Assembly: GCA_002354735.1 (NCBI GenBank)
Contig: DEMD01000007.1
Coordinates: forward strand, 460,161 to 524,160
Direction of reading: 5' to 3'
DNA: 64,000 nucleotides
Origin: Gammaproteobacteria bacterium UBA2679
GTDB taxonomy: Bacteria > Pseudomonadota > Gammaproteobacteria > Pseudomonadales > Oleiphilaceae
This document shows, piece by piece, positions 43,321-52,359 of this stretch (position 1 is the stretch's first letter; the number at the start of each line of letters is the position of its first letter). The position numbers and the translations under genes were made by a program. The notes below the pieces were generated by a model, which did no database searches, was not told the DNA's origin, and saw only the letters and a program-made list of their open reading frames with translations.

Positions 43321-43715
43321 CCCTGCTGCCTGAATAACTGCTGGAGTCCTTCAGAAGACTTGTTGGCGATATTCGCGGTCAGCTGACTCTGAAACAGAAA
43401 GTGGTGGGCCTTCATCGTCAGGCCAATCATCTCACTTGGCGACATTTCGGCCTTGTTGCCAAGGATGCGCATGGCTTCCTGGCCTACGCTCTCGACCCCG
43501 CCATTCAGTGAGTCAAGCGCCTTGAACGCCGCCTTGAACGGACTGTCGCCAGCTGTCTCGACAGCCTCGGCCGTCGTGGGCTTGTCAGCAACTTTCTCGA
43601 ATGCGGCCTCGAATCGGCTAATGTCGTAGACCGAAGCCTGTGCGGTGGCATCGGGTGCAGCCTGTCCTGCCGGCATGACAAGATCGAAACTCATAGCTGC
43701 AATGGCATCTGTCAT
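43317..43715 (-). CDS. sctI: SctI, inner rod protein
   Basis: 132 residues, start preceded by AGAGGATG. The C-terminal part, MSPSEMIGLTMKAHHFLFQS then QLTANIANKSSEGLQQLFRQ, matches the helical polymerising end of YscI/PrgJ-type proteins. Placed between the needle gene and sctJ with ATGA overlap into sctJ. It should connect the export gate with the needle. Confidence 0.88.
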   Translation of the reverse strand: MTDAIAAMSFDLVMPAGQAAPDATAQASVYDISRFEAAFEKVADKPTTAEAVETAGDSPFKAAFKALDSLNGGVESVGQEAMRILGNKAEMSPSEMIGLTMKAHHFLFQSQLTANIANKSSEGLQQLFRQQG

Positions 43716-43794
43716 TGATGCATCCTCTCAAATGGAACAATAGGCGCGCAGCAGCCATCTGCTGCGCTTGAGTGCATGGCAGGCACTGTCAACC

Positions 43795-44118
43795 TTATTT
43801 CCGGGCGAGTGTTTCCAGGGCCTGGCCGACGCTTGTGGTCGAGGTGCTGGCATTGCTGGAGAGGAACTGCATCTTCATGCTCGCCGCAGTCAACATGGTG
43901 ATGGTCTGTGGATTGTCATGACCAGCAGTGCCCACCTTATCGGACAGTTCGGTGATGCGGTTGGCCTGACCATCAAGAGTCTGGCCCCAGGCCTTGGCCA
44001 TGGCTTCATACCAGCTGCCGACTTCTCCAGTCGAAGCCTGGCGATTCTTGGTGGAGCCACCGGTCACGACTGCAGTATTGGCCTGCACTGCAGAATTCAG
44101 GATAGTGTTGTCATACAT
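43795..44118 (-). CDS. sctF: SctF-like needle protein
   Basis: 107 residues, start preceded by GAGGAAC. No signal peptide. A central WYEAMAKAWGQTLDGQANRI and a C-terminal helix with TMLTAASMKMQFLSSNASTS form the helix-turn-helix expected of needle subunits. It is slightly longer than most (about 80 residues). Its position before sctI and sctJ fits the SctF slot. The C-terminal pattern recurs in the possible filament protein at 23820. Confidence 0.85.
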   Translation of the reverse strand: MYDNTILNSAVQANTAVVTGGSTKNRQASTGEVGSWYEAMAKAWGQTLDGQANRITELSDKVGTAGHDNPQTITMLTAASMKMQFLSSNASTSTTSVGQALETLARK

Positions 44119-44209
44119 GGGTAGTTCCTCTTTGAACGTGATTGACGTTTCTCATGCAATTCCATTTGTGCCTGTAAGACGCCGACTCACTACTTGTCGG
44201 CCATGCCTC

Positions 44210-45256
44210 CTACTCCAGAACAGCGCCGGCACCAAGCTCGCGTTCCTCACCTGTATCGGACACCAGTCGTATCTGCTGACTATCGATACTTGCGATTTCA
44301 AATCCATTGCTCAATCGTGCGCCTGGGTAGTATCGGGCGCCGTCGGCGGTGACCAGGTAGGGGTCGTCACCAGCCGCCAGCCGCACAATCTTCTGCGCCT
44401 CAACGGGTTCGTCGACCAGCTCGGCACCAGCAGTGTTCATTACCCTGACCTGCTTGAGCGCATTCACCTCACGCAGTGCGCGCGAGCGGATGATGCGCTC
44501 GGCGTCAGCTGGGTCGTCGAAATGCCCGCTCACCTGTATAACCCCCGGTGAAAGCGCCTCGGCCTGAACCGGAAAGCCCGATAGCCTGAATATTTCAGCG
44601 ACCTGACCGGCCAGCCGAGACAAATCAGCGCCGCCCTCCACAACTTCATCAACTGGCAAGGTTGGCTCTAGAGCTGCGTCGGTAACTGGCTTTTCGTTTT
44701 GGACAGAAGTCGCCTCATCATCCACTTTGGCACCAACTGAGAAGAGACCTACTTCGCGACCATTGGTCGAACTCTTCGCATACACCTGTGTATAGGTGGT
44801 CCACAGCAGCGCGACACCTGCCATCAGTGCCAGTGGATACATCAAAAGCCAGCGGTTCTGACCAGCCTTCGACACAGAGCGACCGGTGTTGTTGACACGG
44901 ATAAGCTTCAGGCCAACCGCGACACTACCGATGCCCAAGATGGCATCCTGCTTCACCACCACCTGCTCGCCTGTGGCCAGAGTGCGGCCATCGACAGTGA
45001 GCACGCCTTCCAGGGACTTGATGAAAATCGCCTGTCCCAACTGACCGATCATGCAGTGGCGGGCTGCCACGGCCTCGTCGGTAAGCACGAGATCGCACTC
45101 GTCAGATGCACCGATACTCGTAAGCGATGCACCACTCACCTCGGCCCTGGCGCCGGCGTGGAGACCGGAGGTCACCGTCAAGGCATAGCAATATTCGGCA
45201 AGCAGCCCAGTCGCTGCCCCGTCAGAACATGAGAGCGTATTCGTCATTGAACTCAT
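44210..45256 (-). CDS. sctD: SctD, outer MS-ring protein with FHA domain
   Basis: 348 residues (or 345 from MTNTLSCSDG at 45247). The N-terminal FHA domain (LTVTSGLHAGARAEVSGASL, then IGASDECDLVLTDEAVAARH and CMIG) is cytoplasmic. One membrane segment follows (LLMYPLALMAGVALLWTTYT), then periplasmic BON-like ring domains (VIQVSGHFDDPADAERIIRS). The start overlaps the sctC end by about 35 nt. It anchors the sorting platform through FHA contact with SctK. Confidence 0.9.
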   Translation of the reverse strand: MSSMTNTLSCSDGAATGLLAEYCYALTVTSGLHAGARAEVSGASLTSIGASDECDLVLTDEAVAARHCMIGQLGQAIFIKSLEGVLTVDGRTLATGEQVVVKQDAILGIGSVAVGLKLIRVNNTGRSVSKAGQNRWLLMYPLALMAGVALLWTTYTQVYAKSSTNGREVGLFSVGAKVDDEATSVQNEKPVTDAALEPTLPVDEVVEGGADLSRLAGQVAEIFRLSGFPVQAEALSPGVIQVSGHFDDPADAERIIRSRALREVNALKQVRVMNTAGAELVDEPVEAQKIVRLAAGDDPYLVTADGARYYPGARLSNGFEIASIDSQQIRLVSDTGEERELGAGAVLE

Positions 45257-47018
45257 CTATACAGTCTCCCTTACAATCCTTATCAGGTTTGGGCCGACGG
45301 TGAGATATCCTGTCGGTATCCGATTGATCGCTGCCATCTGGCGCTACGATCCTTGGTGTAATCAGAAACAGTCTTTCGGACTGGCCATTACTCTTCGATT
45401 CGACCGTAAACAGCGCGCCCAGCAAGGGGATATCTCCCAGCCAGGGCACCTTGAATTCAGACTCCTGCTGCTCGTCGCGCACCAGTCCACCCAGCAGCAG
45501 ACTGTGCCCGGTGTTCACCAGGGCCTGGGTGGTCACGGCATGACGGGTGGTGACCGGTGTACCATCATTGAAACCGGTTACCGAGCCATCCTCGATACCG
45601 ACAATGAGCCGAATCTGCTTGCCCCAGTCGTGCTCGATGAGATGTGGCGTAACCCTTAACATCGTGCCGGTCAGCACCTGGAAGAGATCGACCTCATAGG
45701 CACCGCTAACCGGAATATAGAAGGACGTACTGCTTTCGATGACTGCTTCAAGATCGTTCAGGGTGACGACCTTTGGTCGTGAGGCCACCGACACGACGCC
45801 CTCCTCCTGTAGCGCGTTGATCCGGGCAATGAACTGATTCTCGTCACCGATGATGGCGCCGATCTGGAAGCCCGGAATCTGGTCCAGGACGGATACATTG
45901 GTGCCAGCCAGCGTCTCAACGAAATTCTGTTTCACAGTATCCCGACCAAACATGACCTCCCCGTTACTCTCGTTGCTGGAAAAGCGCCAGTCGATGCCGA
46001 GGTTGCGAAGCTTGTCAGTGTTCACGTCGATGATGGTTGCCTCTATCTCGACAATCTGGCTGGGTGTATCGAGCGAGGCGATAAGATCCTTGTAGAGCGG
46101 AATTCGGTGGGCATAGTCGCGCACGATGATAGCGTTCTGCTGACCGCTGGCGACGATGGCCGGAACCTGTTCAGCTAGCGCGAGCGCGCCATCAGTGGAC
46201 ATATCTTCAGATGATCGCTCGGTTGGCCGACGCAAAGGCGGATTTGCTGAGTGCTCAGTCTCAGGATCCAGCGAATACTGCTGGAGAGGTCCACTCGACG
46301 ACGATTCATCGCTGAGTCGCTTGACTGAATTCGACATCAGCACTGGCTGCTTACTGGGTACGGTGCCCCCCATCAGCACCTGTTGCAGAACAGAAGCCAC
46401 CCCTGCGACTGTAACTTCGCGGATACCGACATTGAAGCTACGGTCCGTTGCCCATGCATACTTCAGCGGAAAGTAGTGGAACACCATTTCATGGCTGGCT
46501 GCATCGGCGGGTCGATCCAGTACGATATTAGCCAGCCGCATCACCTGCTCTACGTACCGCGGGGCGCCGACAATTTCCACCACACCTGTGGCGGGGTCGG
46601 TGCGGGTGAAGCTCTCTTCATCGTCGAGCGTCATCCTGCGCAGGCTGCGCTGCAGCAATACGATCTTTTCCGGTGGAATCATGACGAATTCACGCCGTGA
46701 TTCCTCAGCGAGATAGATGTAGACCGACAGCCCGTCTTCGTAAGCCATGAGACCGTTGGACGCGAGGATGCTACTGAAAATCTCGTTGGGCGTGCCGCTG
46801 CGTGTGCCGGCTAGTCGTCGTGATTCGTTGTTCAGCTGTGGGCTCAGCACAGCGCGAAGGCCGTGGTCACTGAGGAAGTCGCGCAGGAAGTCTTTGAGTG
46901 GCTCGTTTTCCAGCTGGTAGGTGGTCTCTGCCCGACCTTCGAGCGCAGTGATGGCAGCAGTCGCGCGAGCGGACAGCGCCATCACGATGAGTGTGACAAG
47001 AATGATACAGCGATTCAT
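45222..47018 (-). CDS. sctC: SctC, outer-membrane secretin
   Basis: 598 residues. Signal peptide (IILVTLIVMALSARATA), then N-domains (YQLENEPLKDFLRDFLSDHG) and the secretin core with SRPKVVTLNDLEAVIESSTS, GHSLLLGGLVRDEQQESE and KVPWLGDIPLLGALF, a secretin hallmark. The C-terminus has an Asp/Lys-rich tail (DGSDQSDTDRISHRRPKPDK). Its ATG overlaps the sctV stop (ATGA). Placing the secretin directly after sctV is characteristic of this cluster. Confidence 0.96.
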   Translation of the reverse strand: MNRCIILVTLIVMALSARATAAITALEGRAETTYQLENEPLKDFLRDFLSDHGLRAVLSPQLNNESRRLAGTRSGTPNEIFSSILASNGLMAYEDGLSVYIYLAEESRREFVMIPPEKIVLLQRSLRRMTLDDEESFTRTDPATGVVEIVGAPRYVEQVMRLANIVLDRPADAASHEMVFHYFPLKYAWATDRSFNVGIREVTVAGVASVLQQVLMGGTVPSKQPVLMSNSVKRLSDESSSSGPLQQYSLDPETEHSANPPLRRPTERSSEDMSTDGALALAEQVPAIVASGQQNAIIVRDYAHRIPLYKDLIASLDTPSQIVEIEATIIDVNTDKLRNLGIDWRFSSNESNGEVMFGRDTVKQNFVETLAGTNVSVLDQIPGFQIGAIIGDENQFIARINALQEEGVVSVASRPKVVTLNDLEAVIESSTSFYIPVSGAYEVDLFQVLTGTMLRVTPHLIEHDWGKQIRLIVGIEDGSVTGFNDGTPVTTRHAVTTQALVNTGHSLLLGGLVRDEQQESEFKVPWLGDIPLLGALFTVESKSNGQSERLFLITPRIVAPDGSDQSDTDRISHRRPKPDKDCKGDCIDEFNDEYALMF

Positions 47019-49165
47019 GCGTTAATCTGACCCAGTTGTTGAATGCGCAACTCACCTATCAGTTCCTGATAGGACAGCACGGGCAAATTGAAAAACTCTT
47101 CTTCCAGCAAGGCGCGGAAATATCGGCGGACTTCTGGTGAACACAGCACCACAGGCTGCTGCCCGACTGGCACCTTGTCGTGAGCAGCAACCAACAGTTC
47201 GCGCAGACTGCCAGATATCTTCTGATACAGATCAGGCGAAACCGACGCTGACGCCTGAACCTTACTGTTGCGAATTGCCTGATGAACTTTGTCTTCGAGC
47301 TCGGGATGGACCAGCAAGGCATAAAGCATGCGATCCATGCCGCCGTATTGATCACCGAGCTGACGTCTTACACTTAGACGGACCTGTTCGGTCAATAAAC
47401 CAACATCGGCTTCACGAGCGCCAGCAATGGACACCGCTTCGAAGATATCGCGCAGATTTCTAATCGAGACGCCTTCCTGCAACAGGCGCTTGAGCACTTC
47501 TGTCAGTCGCTGCGGCGGCACGGCGCGCAGCATTTCCTTGATGAGGTCGGGGTATTGGCCAGACCAGTTATTGACCAGAGTTGCCGTTTCCTGAACGCCA
47601 AGGAAGAGGGGCAATTGCCTGAGCATAGCCAGACAAAGATGTCGGCGCAGAGTGTCCAGAGGCTGTAACCTTTCGCCCGGCGACAGCATCTCCGCATCAC
47701 CGCTTGCTGCGATCCCCTGCTGCCAATTGCCGGCCATTTGAGGCGAAAAGTCAGGGACGAGCGCCAGCTCTGTTCCGCTGACCGGCTGCGCGGAGCTCTC
47801 AATGGTGAGACCGGGGGCCGTATCTGCATGGAGGAAATACACATCCTGGGCCAGGCTTTCCGTCGGCAGGCTGCCGCGACCGATCCGCATTCCATGCGCC
47901 TCCAGTAAGTATCCCCCTGCGCCCAGTTTGGTGTCCTCCCTGATGACCGGAACCGGCACCGGCACACCGTAGCGCTCGCGCACGTCGTTCACGGCCGCAG
48001 TAGCCGTCATGAGCAGGGTCTGCTTATCGAAATGCAGGTTAAGACCGGGATGAACCCAGAGCACGACGGCCGCGGGCGGCTGCAGATTATCCGGCTCCAC
48101 TGGCTTGATTCTGACTGCGGTCCGCTGGTAGCGGGCTTCGAGGCTGGGAATACGACTGCGCAGGAATGCTGGCGGCTGGCGAAGCACACTTGCTGTCAAC
48201 AAGGCCACACCCATGAGCAAAAACACGAGGGACGGAAAGCCTGGGACGATAGCAAGCAGCAGCGACAGAACGCCTGCCAGAACAGTAATGCGTGGGAAGG
48301 CGAAAAACTGGAAACCAATTTCCTGAGCAAGATTGGAGCGGGAATCGTCGCCAGATGTGCGCGTGATCAGCATGCCAGCTGCGATCGATGTGAGCAGGGC
48401 CGGAATCTGCGCGACCAGCCCGTCACCTATCGTCAGCACGCTATAGGTAGAAACGGCTTCGCCTATGGGCATGCCTCGCTGCAGCACACCAATGGTCAGA
48501 CCGCCAAGAATGTTCACGATGAGTATGACGATGCCAGCGATGGCGTCGCCCTTGACGAACTTCATGGCGCCATCGAGCGCGCCGTGCAACTGGCTTTCCT
48601 GTTCGAGACGGCGGCGTTTTGCTTTCGCCTCTTCCTTTTCGATCAGCCCCGAACGCAGGTCCGAATCTATCGAAAGCTGTTTGCCAGGCATGGCATCAAG
48701 CGAAAATCGTGCAGCCACCTCAGCGACCCGCTCGGCACCCTTGGCAATCACGATGAACTGCACCACGGTAATGATGAGGAAGACGACAAAGCCGACAACC
48801 ATGTTGCCGCCAACGACAAGATTGCCGAAGGTTTCGATGATATCGCCAGCGTCGGCATCGAGCAGGATGAGCCGCGTGATCGCGATCGAGAGAGACAGCC
48901 TGAACAGCGTGGTCAGCAGTATCACGCTAGGGAAGCTGGAGAACGCCAATGGCGAAGGTACGTAGATGGACAACAGCACCATCGCCACAGCGATGATGAT
49001 GTTCACTGCCACCAGAATGTCGACCACGAACAACGGCAGCGGCAGGATCATCAAGGCGATGATCGCGACTACGCCGAAGGCCAGAACAACGTCGCTGTAA
49101 CTCTGCGAACGCAGGCTTCCGGTGAGCCTGTTAAGCCAATGCGCCGGAACAGAAGACACGGTCAT
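47015..49165 (-). CDS. sctV: SctV, export gate protein
   Basis: 716 residues, start preceded by GGAGG. Eight membrane helices in the first 320 residues (VVLAFGVVAIIALMILPLPL, VVAVNIIIAVAMVLLSIYVP-type segments), and the conserved FHIPEP-like loop with RFSLDAMPGKQLSIDSDLRS and SLIEKEEAKAKRRRLEQE-type sequence. The cytoplasmic C-domain forms the nonamer that sorts substrates (LCSPEVRRYFRALLEEEFFN, then LPVLSYQELI). It is the first gene of the minus-strand structural operon. Its promoter should lie in 49166-49439, where I see no CTAGGG-type palindrome. Confidence 0.97.
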   Translation of the reverse strand: MTVSSVPAHWLNRLTGSLRSQSYSDVVLAFGVVAIIALMILPLPLFVVDILVAVNIIIAVAMVLLSIYVPSPLAFSSFPSVILLTTLFRLSLSIAITRLILLDADAGDIIETFGNLVVGGNMVVGFVVFLIITVVQFIVIAKGAERVAEVAARFSLDAMPGKQLSIDSDLRSGLIEKEEAKAKRRRLEQESQLHGALDGAMKFVKGDAIAGIVILIVNILGGLTIGVLQRGMPIGEAVSTYSVLTIGDGLVAQIPALLTSIAAGMLITRTSGDDSRSNLAQEIGFQFFAFPRITVLAGVLSLLLAIVPGFPSLVFLLMGVALLTASVLRQPPAFLRSRIPSLEARYQRTAVRIKPVEPDNLQPPAAVVLWVHPGLNLHFDKQTLLMTATAAVNDVRERYGVPVPVPVIREDTKLGAGGYLLEAHGMRIGRGSLPTESLAQDVYFLHADTAPGLTIESSAQPVSGTELALVPDFSPQMAGNWQQGIAASGDAEMLSPGERLQPLDTLRRHLCLAMLRQLPLFLGVQETATLVNNWSGQYPDLIKEMLRAVPPQRLTEVLKRLLQEGVSIRNLRDIFEAVSIAGAREADVGLLTEQVRLSVRRQLGDQYGGMDRMLYALLVHPELEDKVHQAIRNSKVQASASVSPDLYQKISGSLRELLVAAHDKVPVGQQPVVLCSPEVRRYFRALLEEEFFNLPVLSYQELIGELRIQQLGQINA

Positions 49166-49340
49166 GCCAATAGATCCTCCATGATCACGATTCTTTCAGG
49201 ACTGCCAACGCTGGGCATTATCCGGCTCTACCATGAGCCTGGGACCGCTATGCCGATGCACTTTAGTGACTCCTTTGGGGGATGGTCAAGCCAATTTATT
49301 GACTCGTTACCACATTGTCGACGCGTTCAAGGTTTGACCG

Positions 49341-49363
49341 TGTCCGTCATTTTTAGACGGACA
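49341..49363. repeat. Inverted repeat between sctV and the kinase gene
   Basis: TGTCCGTC (49341-49348) and GACGGACA (49356-49363) with a 7-nt AT-rich spacer. It lies between the two divergent starts (49165 and 49440), so it may be an operator controlling either. A related half, TGTCCGTC, occurs at 60482-60489. The remaining gap has no gene. Confidence 0.6.
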
Positions 49364-49439
49364 AACTTGTTTATTCTCCCACCACGGTGCCGTATGCTTT
49401 TGGCCTGACGCAGGATCGCGTCACCGTGACTCCCACTGC

Positions 49440-50651
49440 ATGGATGACTTTGAAATGGAAGTTGACGCCCCCTCCAAAGACCGTATCGTGGCGCCAGAGC
49501 AATCGAATCTGCTGCAGTCGCTCGGCTTTCCAGCGCTGTTGTTTTCATCAGCAGACACATTGGTCGAAATGAATGCTGCGGCTACCCGCCTGCTTGAAAA
49601 GCTGGGTTTCGTCGACGACGTTTCGTACCACTCACTGGACCTGCAGGCTTTCGTCGAATGCCTCACCTACGGTGTCACGCCCTCAACGGCAGCGCGCAAA
49701 GACTCAAGCCCTTCACAGCGCATGCTACCAACCGAGTTTGTGGCGTATGAGCTCGAGCAGAGTTTCTCGCTGAAGTGGTCGCACCCTGTTCAGGGCGAAG
49801 AGACCTTGACGCTGCTACTCATGATCGATCTGACCGAACGCGACCAGGTGCAGTTCCGCAAGCAGACGCTGTACGAATCTCTGGTTAAAACTTCGCGTGC
49901 ACTTTCGGTGGGGGAGATGGCAACGGTGCTGGCCCACGAACTCAATCAGCCGCTCGCAGCGATACTCAATTATCTGGATGTCGCCCGCCGCGGCGTGTCG
50001 ACGACGAGCGGCACCAACACTCTGCCCGCATCACGTCGTGAAAGGGTGCTCGAAGCGCTTAGTCTAGCCGCGGGTCAAGCCACCCAGGCCAGTGCAGTCA
50101 TTCGGCGAATCCGTCAGTTCGTCAGATCAAGTGAGCCGCGAAAATCACCCTGCAGCGCTGAAGCCATTGTCGAACGGGTTCTGGCACTCCTTGAACTTGA
50201 GATCCGCCACCACCGGGTAAGCTTCGAGACATTTATCGAAGCAGGTACGCCACGGCTGCTGGTCGACCGGGTCATGATCGAGCTGGTGCTGACAAATCTA
50301 ATCCGCAATGCCATCGATGCGGTCTCGCAGCTTACGCCTGGCGGCCGTCGAATTGCCATCAGGGTGGGTCGCAGCGGCGACGACCGCGTCGAGATCAGAG
50401 TCAGCGACAGTGGGCTTGGCGTTCGCCCCGAGCACCGACGCAGGCTGTTTACACCCTTCTTTACCACCAAAGGTCATGGCATGGGCGCGGGCCTGCCCAT
50501 CTGTCGCAGTATCGTGGAATTTCACGGCGGCCAACTCTTCCTTGATGACGATCAGGAGGACGGTGACATTGGCGCCTGTTTCGTGTGCCGGCTACCAACA
50601 GACTACGCAGCAGGTACGGCGTCACAGGCTATCAGTGAGGACGCGAGATGA
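49440..50651 (+). CDS. Cytoplasmic sensor histidine kinase of the T3SS cluster (FixL/DctB-like)
   Basis: 403 residues, no membrane segments. An N-terminal PAS-like sensor (about 20-135: LGFPALLFSSADTLVEMNAA) leads to the H-box ATVLAHELNQPLAAILNYLD with His 166. The catalytic domain has the N-box NLIRNAIDA (286-294), G1 DSGLG (323-327) and G2 GHGMGAGL (345-352). The AHELNQPL box is of the FixL/DctB/TodS type. It overlaps the regulator gene as ATGA and lies between the two halves of the T3SS cluster. A soluble sensor suggests an intracellular signal. Ribosome site is weak. Confidence 0.93.
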   Translation: MDDFEMEVDAPSKDRIVAPEQSNLLQSLGFPALLFSSADTLVEMNAAATRLLEKLGFVDDVSYHSLDLQAFVECLTYGVTPSTAARKDSSPSQRMLPTEFVAYELEQSFSLKWSHPVQGEETLTLLLMIDLTERDQVQFRKQTLYESLVKTSRALSVGEMATVLAHELNQPLAAILNYLDVARRGVSTTSGTNTLPASRRERVLEALSLAAGQATQASAVIRRIRQFVRSSEPRKSPCSAEAIVERVLALLELEIRHHRVSFETFIEAGTPRLLVDRVMIELVLTNLIRNAIDAVSQLTPGGRRIAIRVGRSGDDRVEIRVSDSGLGVRPEHRRRLFTPFFTTKGHGMGAGLPICRSIVEFHGGQLFLDDDQEDGDIGACFVCRLPTDYAAGTASQAISEDAR

Positions 50652-51295
50652 CAGGCATCTACCTGATCGACGACAACGAGGCCTTCCGCACGTCGGTTCA
50701 GTGGTCGCTCGAGGATCTGGAATTCACCGTGCGGAGCTTCGCCTCCGCCACTGATTTTCTCGCTTTCCTGCAGACTGAGTCCGCAGCTAGACCAGCACTT
50801 CGAGACGAAGCAGCAGCGTCGGAAGAGCCCATTGAACCCATGCCCTGGTGCATCGTGAGTGATGTTCGTATGCCAGATATGAGTGGCATGGAACTGCTCG
50901 ATGCGCTATGGCGAATCCAGAGCACATTACCTATCGTCCTCATGAGCGGCCATGCTGACATCCCTCTGGCTGTTGAGGCCATGGCCAAAGGCGCGGCACA
51001 TGTACTGGAGAAGCCGTTTGAGCTGGATGTATTGGCCAAGGTCGTCACCCTGGTTGCTCAGCAGCCACTCGGTGGACCGCGAAATCCTGATGACGCTCGT
51101 TCCAGACTCGAGAAGCTGTCGCCAAGAGAAAGCGAAGTCCTGGCGCTCATCTGTGCCGGCTGCCTCAACAAGACGATTGCCGACACGCTGGGCATCAGCG
51201 TAAAGACAGTCGAACTGCACCGCGCCAAGCTTTCGAACAAGCTTGGCGCCAAGAACATTCATGAACTCATCAAGATTTCCCTTGGTTATACCTGA
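50648..51295 (+). CDS. FixJ-family response regulator, candidate activator of the CTAGGG regulon
   Basis: 215 residues. The receiver has DD at 8-9, phospho-acceptor Asp 72 (SDVRMPDMSG) and Lys 122 (EKPF). An extra 15-20 residues sit before the acceptor strand (about 43-62), making Asp 72 later than the usual 54. The LuxR/GerE HTH lies at about 157-212 (LSPRESEVLALICAGCLNKT, then LGISVKTVELHRAKL). Domains of this class commonly bind TAGGG-like half sites and activate from near -40, which fits the palindromes found here. Direct control is inferred. Confidence 0.93.
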   Translation: MTGIYLIDDNEAFRTSVQWSLEDLEFTVRSFASATDFLAFLQTESAARPALRDEAAASEEPIEPMPWCIVSDVRMPDMSGMELLDALWRIQSTLPIVLMSGHADIPLAVEAMAKGAAHVLEKPFELDVLAKVVTLVAQQPLGGPRNPDDARSRLEKLSPRESEVLALICAGCLNKTIADTLGISVKTVELHRAKLSNKLGAKNIHELIKISLGYT

Positions 51296-51327
51296 AATAT
51301 ATCGGCTCTCGCACAAGGATTGGTTGC

Positions 51328-52359
51328 ATGGACGCTCAAGCTGTTCGTCTGAAGGATCGTATTCCCCATTGGTCGGTAGAGCGTGTCCAGCGCACCAACC
51401 TGCTATGTAGTCGTGGCGTCTATGGTCAGACTGTCGTAGAAGGCCGTATCGCCTACTGGCGGCTGGAAGTCGCCCGAAAAACCATCACTTCGCCGGTGCG
51501 ACTACGCCATCTTGAACACGCTGTCTGTGTCAGCTTCGATAACGATAGCTGGAGTGAGCAGGTCGAGGGCCGCCACTGGCAGGATTTCTCCCGCGACCAG
51601 TGGCCGCTGTCGTTTCTATTGGCACGTGAGCAATGGCTGCAGCACTTCCAGCAGCTCTCCGGCATGCCATGGCAGGTGGATGCCACATCCTTCGATGCAG
51701 AACCGGTGGCGTGTCCGTCAGATCCAGTTACATGGCTATGGCGGGTTGAATGCCAGGGCGCCACCAGCCAGGGCTTGCTGCAGTTCGACGAGTCGATGTT
51801 TGCGTCGTTCATTGCCCAGCCCTGCTGGCACAGAACTGACGTCGACATCGAGCAGAGTCTCCTGCGTTTGCCCATCGAGCTCGATGTCAGCCTTGCCGCC
51901 GAGCCGATAGCACCGAATGACCTGGCCGCTTTCGAAGTCGGTGACGTGCTCATCGGTGGACGTGCGTCGAGCATGCGCCAGTGCTTCATCCGTCATCGCC
52001 TCACAGGGAAAAGGCTGTGGCAGGGGCACCTGGACCAGAGCCAGATCGAGATTCGCCAGGAATGGCAGCTAGCAAGAAGTCAGCAGAGGGAAAGTATGTC
52101 AGCACCAGAGAGCAAACCGGGCGAACGGGCGATCGACGCGATACCCGTGGAGCTCGAGTTTCAGCTCGGCAGCCTTACACTACCACTTGGAGAGTTCAAT
52201 AATATTCAGCCGGGGCACGTGTTCACGCTCGATCGTCCGGCGGAAAGCAATGACGTCGTGATCTTCGCTAACGGCAAGTCCATCGGCAAGGGCACGCTGG
52301 TGGTGGTTGGCGAGCACCTGGGAGTTCAGTTCAGCGAAGTAGGTTCAAGTGGAACTTGA
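51328..52359 (+). CDS. sctQ: SctQ, C-ring/sorting-platform protein
   Basis: 343 residues. The C-terminal SpoA-like domain reads IPVELEFQLGSLTLPLGEFN, then IQPGHVFTLDRPAESNDVVI and FANGKSIGKGTLVVVG, as in SctQ/FliN proteins. A Met near residue 255 (ESMSAPESKPGER) follows a GAGGGAAA-type ribosome site, so a short internal SctQ-C product may also be made, as in Yersinia and Salmonella. The end overlaps sctR by 11 nt. Confidence 0.92.
   Translation: MDAQAVRLKDRIPHWSVERVQRTNLLCSRGVYGQTVVEGRIAYWRLEVARKTITSPVRLRHLEHAVCVSFDNDSWSEQVEGRHWQDFSRDQWPLSFLLAREQWLQHFQQLSGMPWQVDATSFDAEPVACPSDPVTWLWRVECQGATSQGLLQFDESMFASFIAQPCWHRTDVDIEQSLLRLPIELDVSLAAEPIAPNDLAAFEVGDVLIGGRASSMRQCFIRHRLTGKRLWQGHLDQSQIEIRQEWQLARSQQRESMSAPESKPGERAIDAIPVELEFQLGSLTLPLGEFNNIQPGHVFTLDRPAESNDVVIFANGKSIGKGTLVVVGEHLGVQFSEVGSSGT

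Noticed and set aside
48032..49408. 458-codon plus-strand ORF opposite sctV
   Set aside because: His/Gln/Arg-rich shadow of the conserved sctV frame with no ribosome site or domain.
49166..49439. Degenerate CTAGGG palindrome before sctV or the kinase
   Set aside because: Searched by eye on both strands; no TAGGG-N4-CCCTA-like match found.
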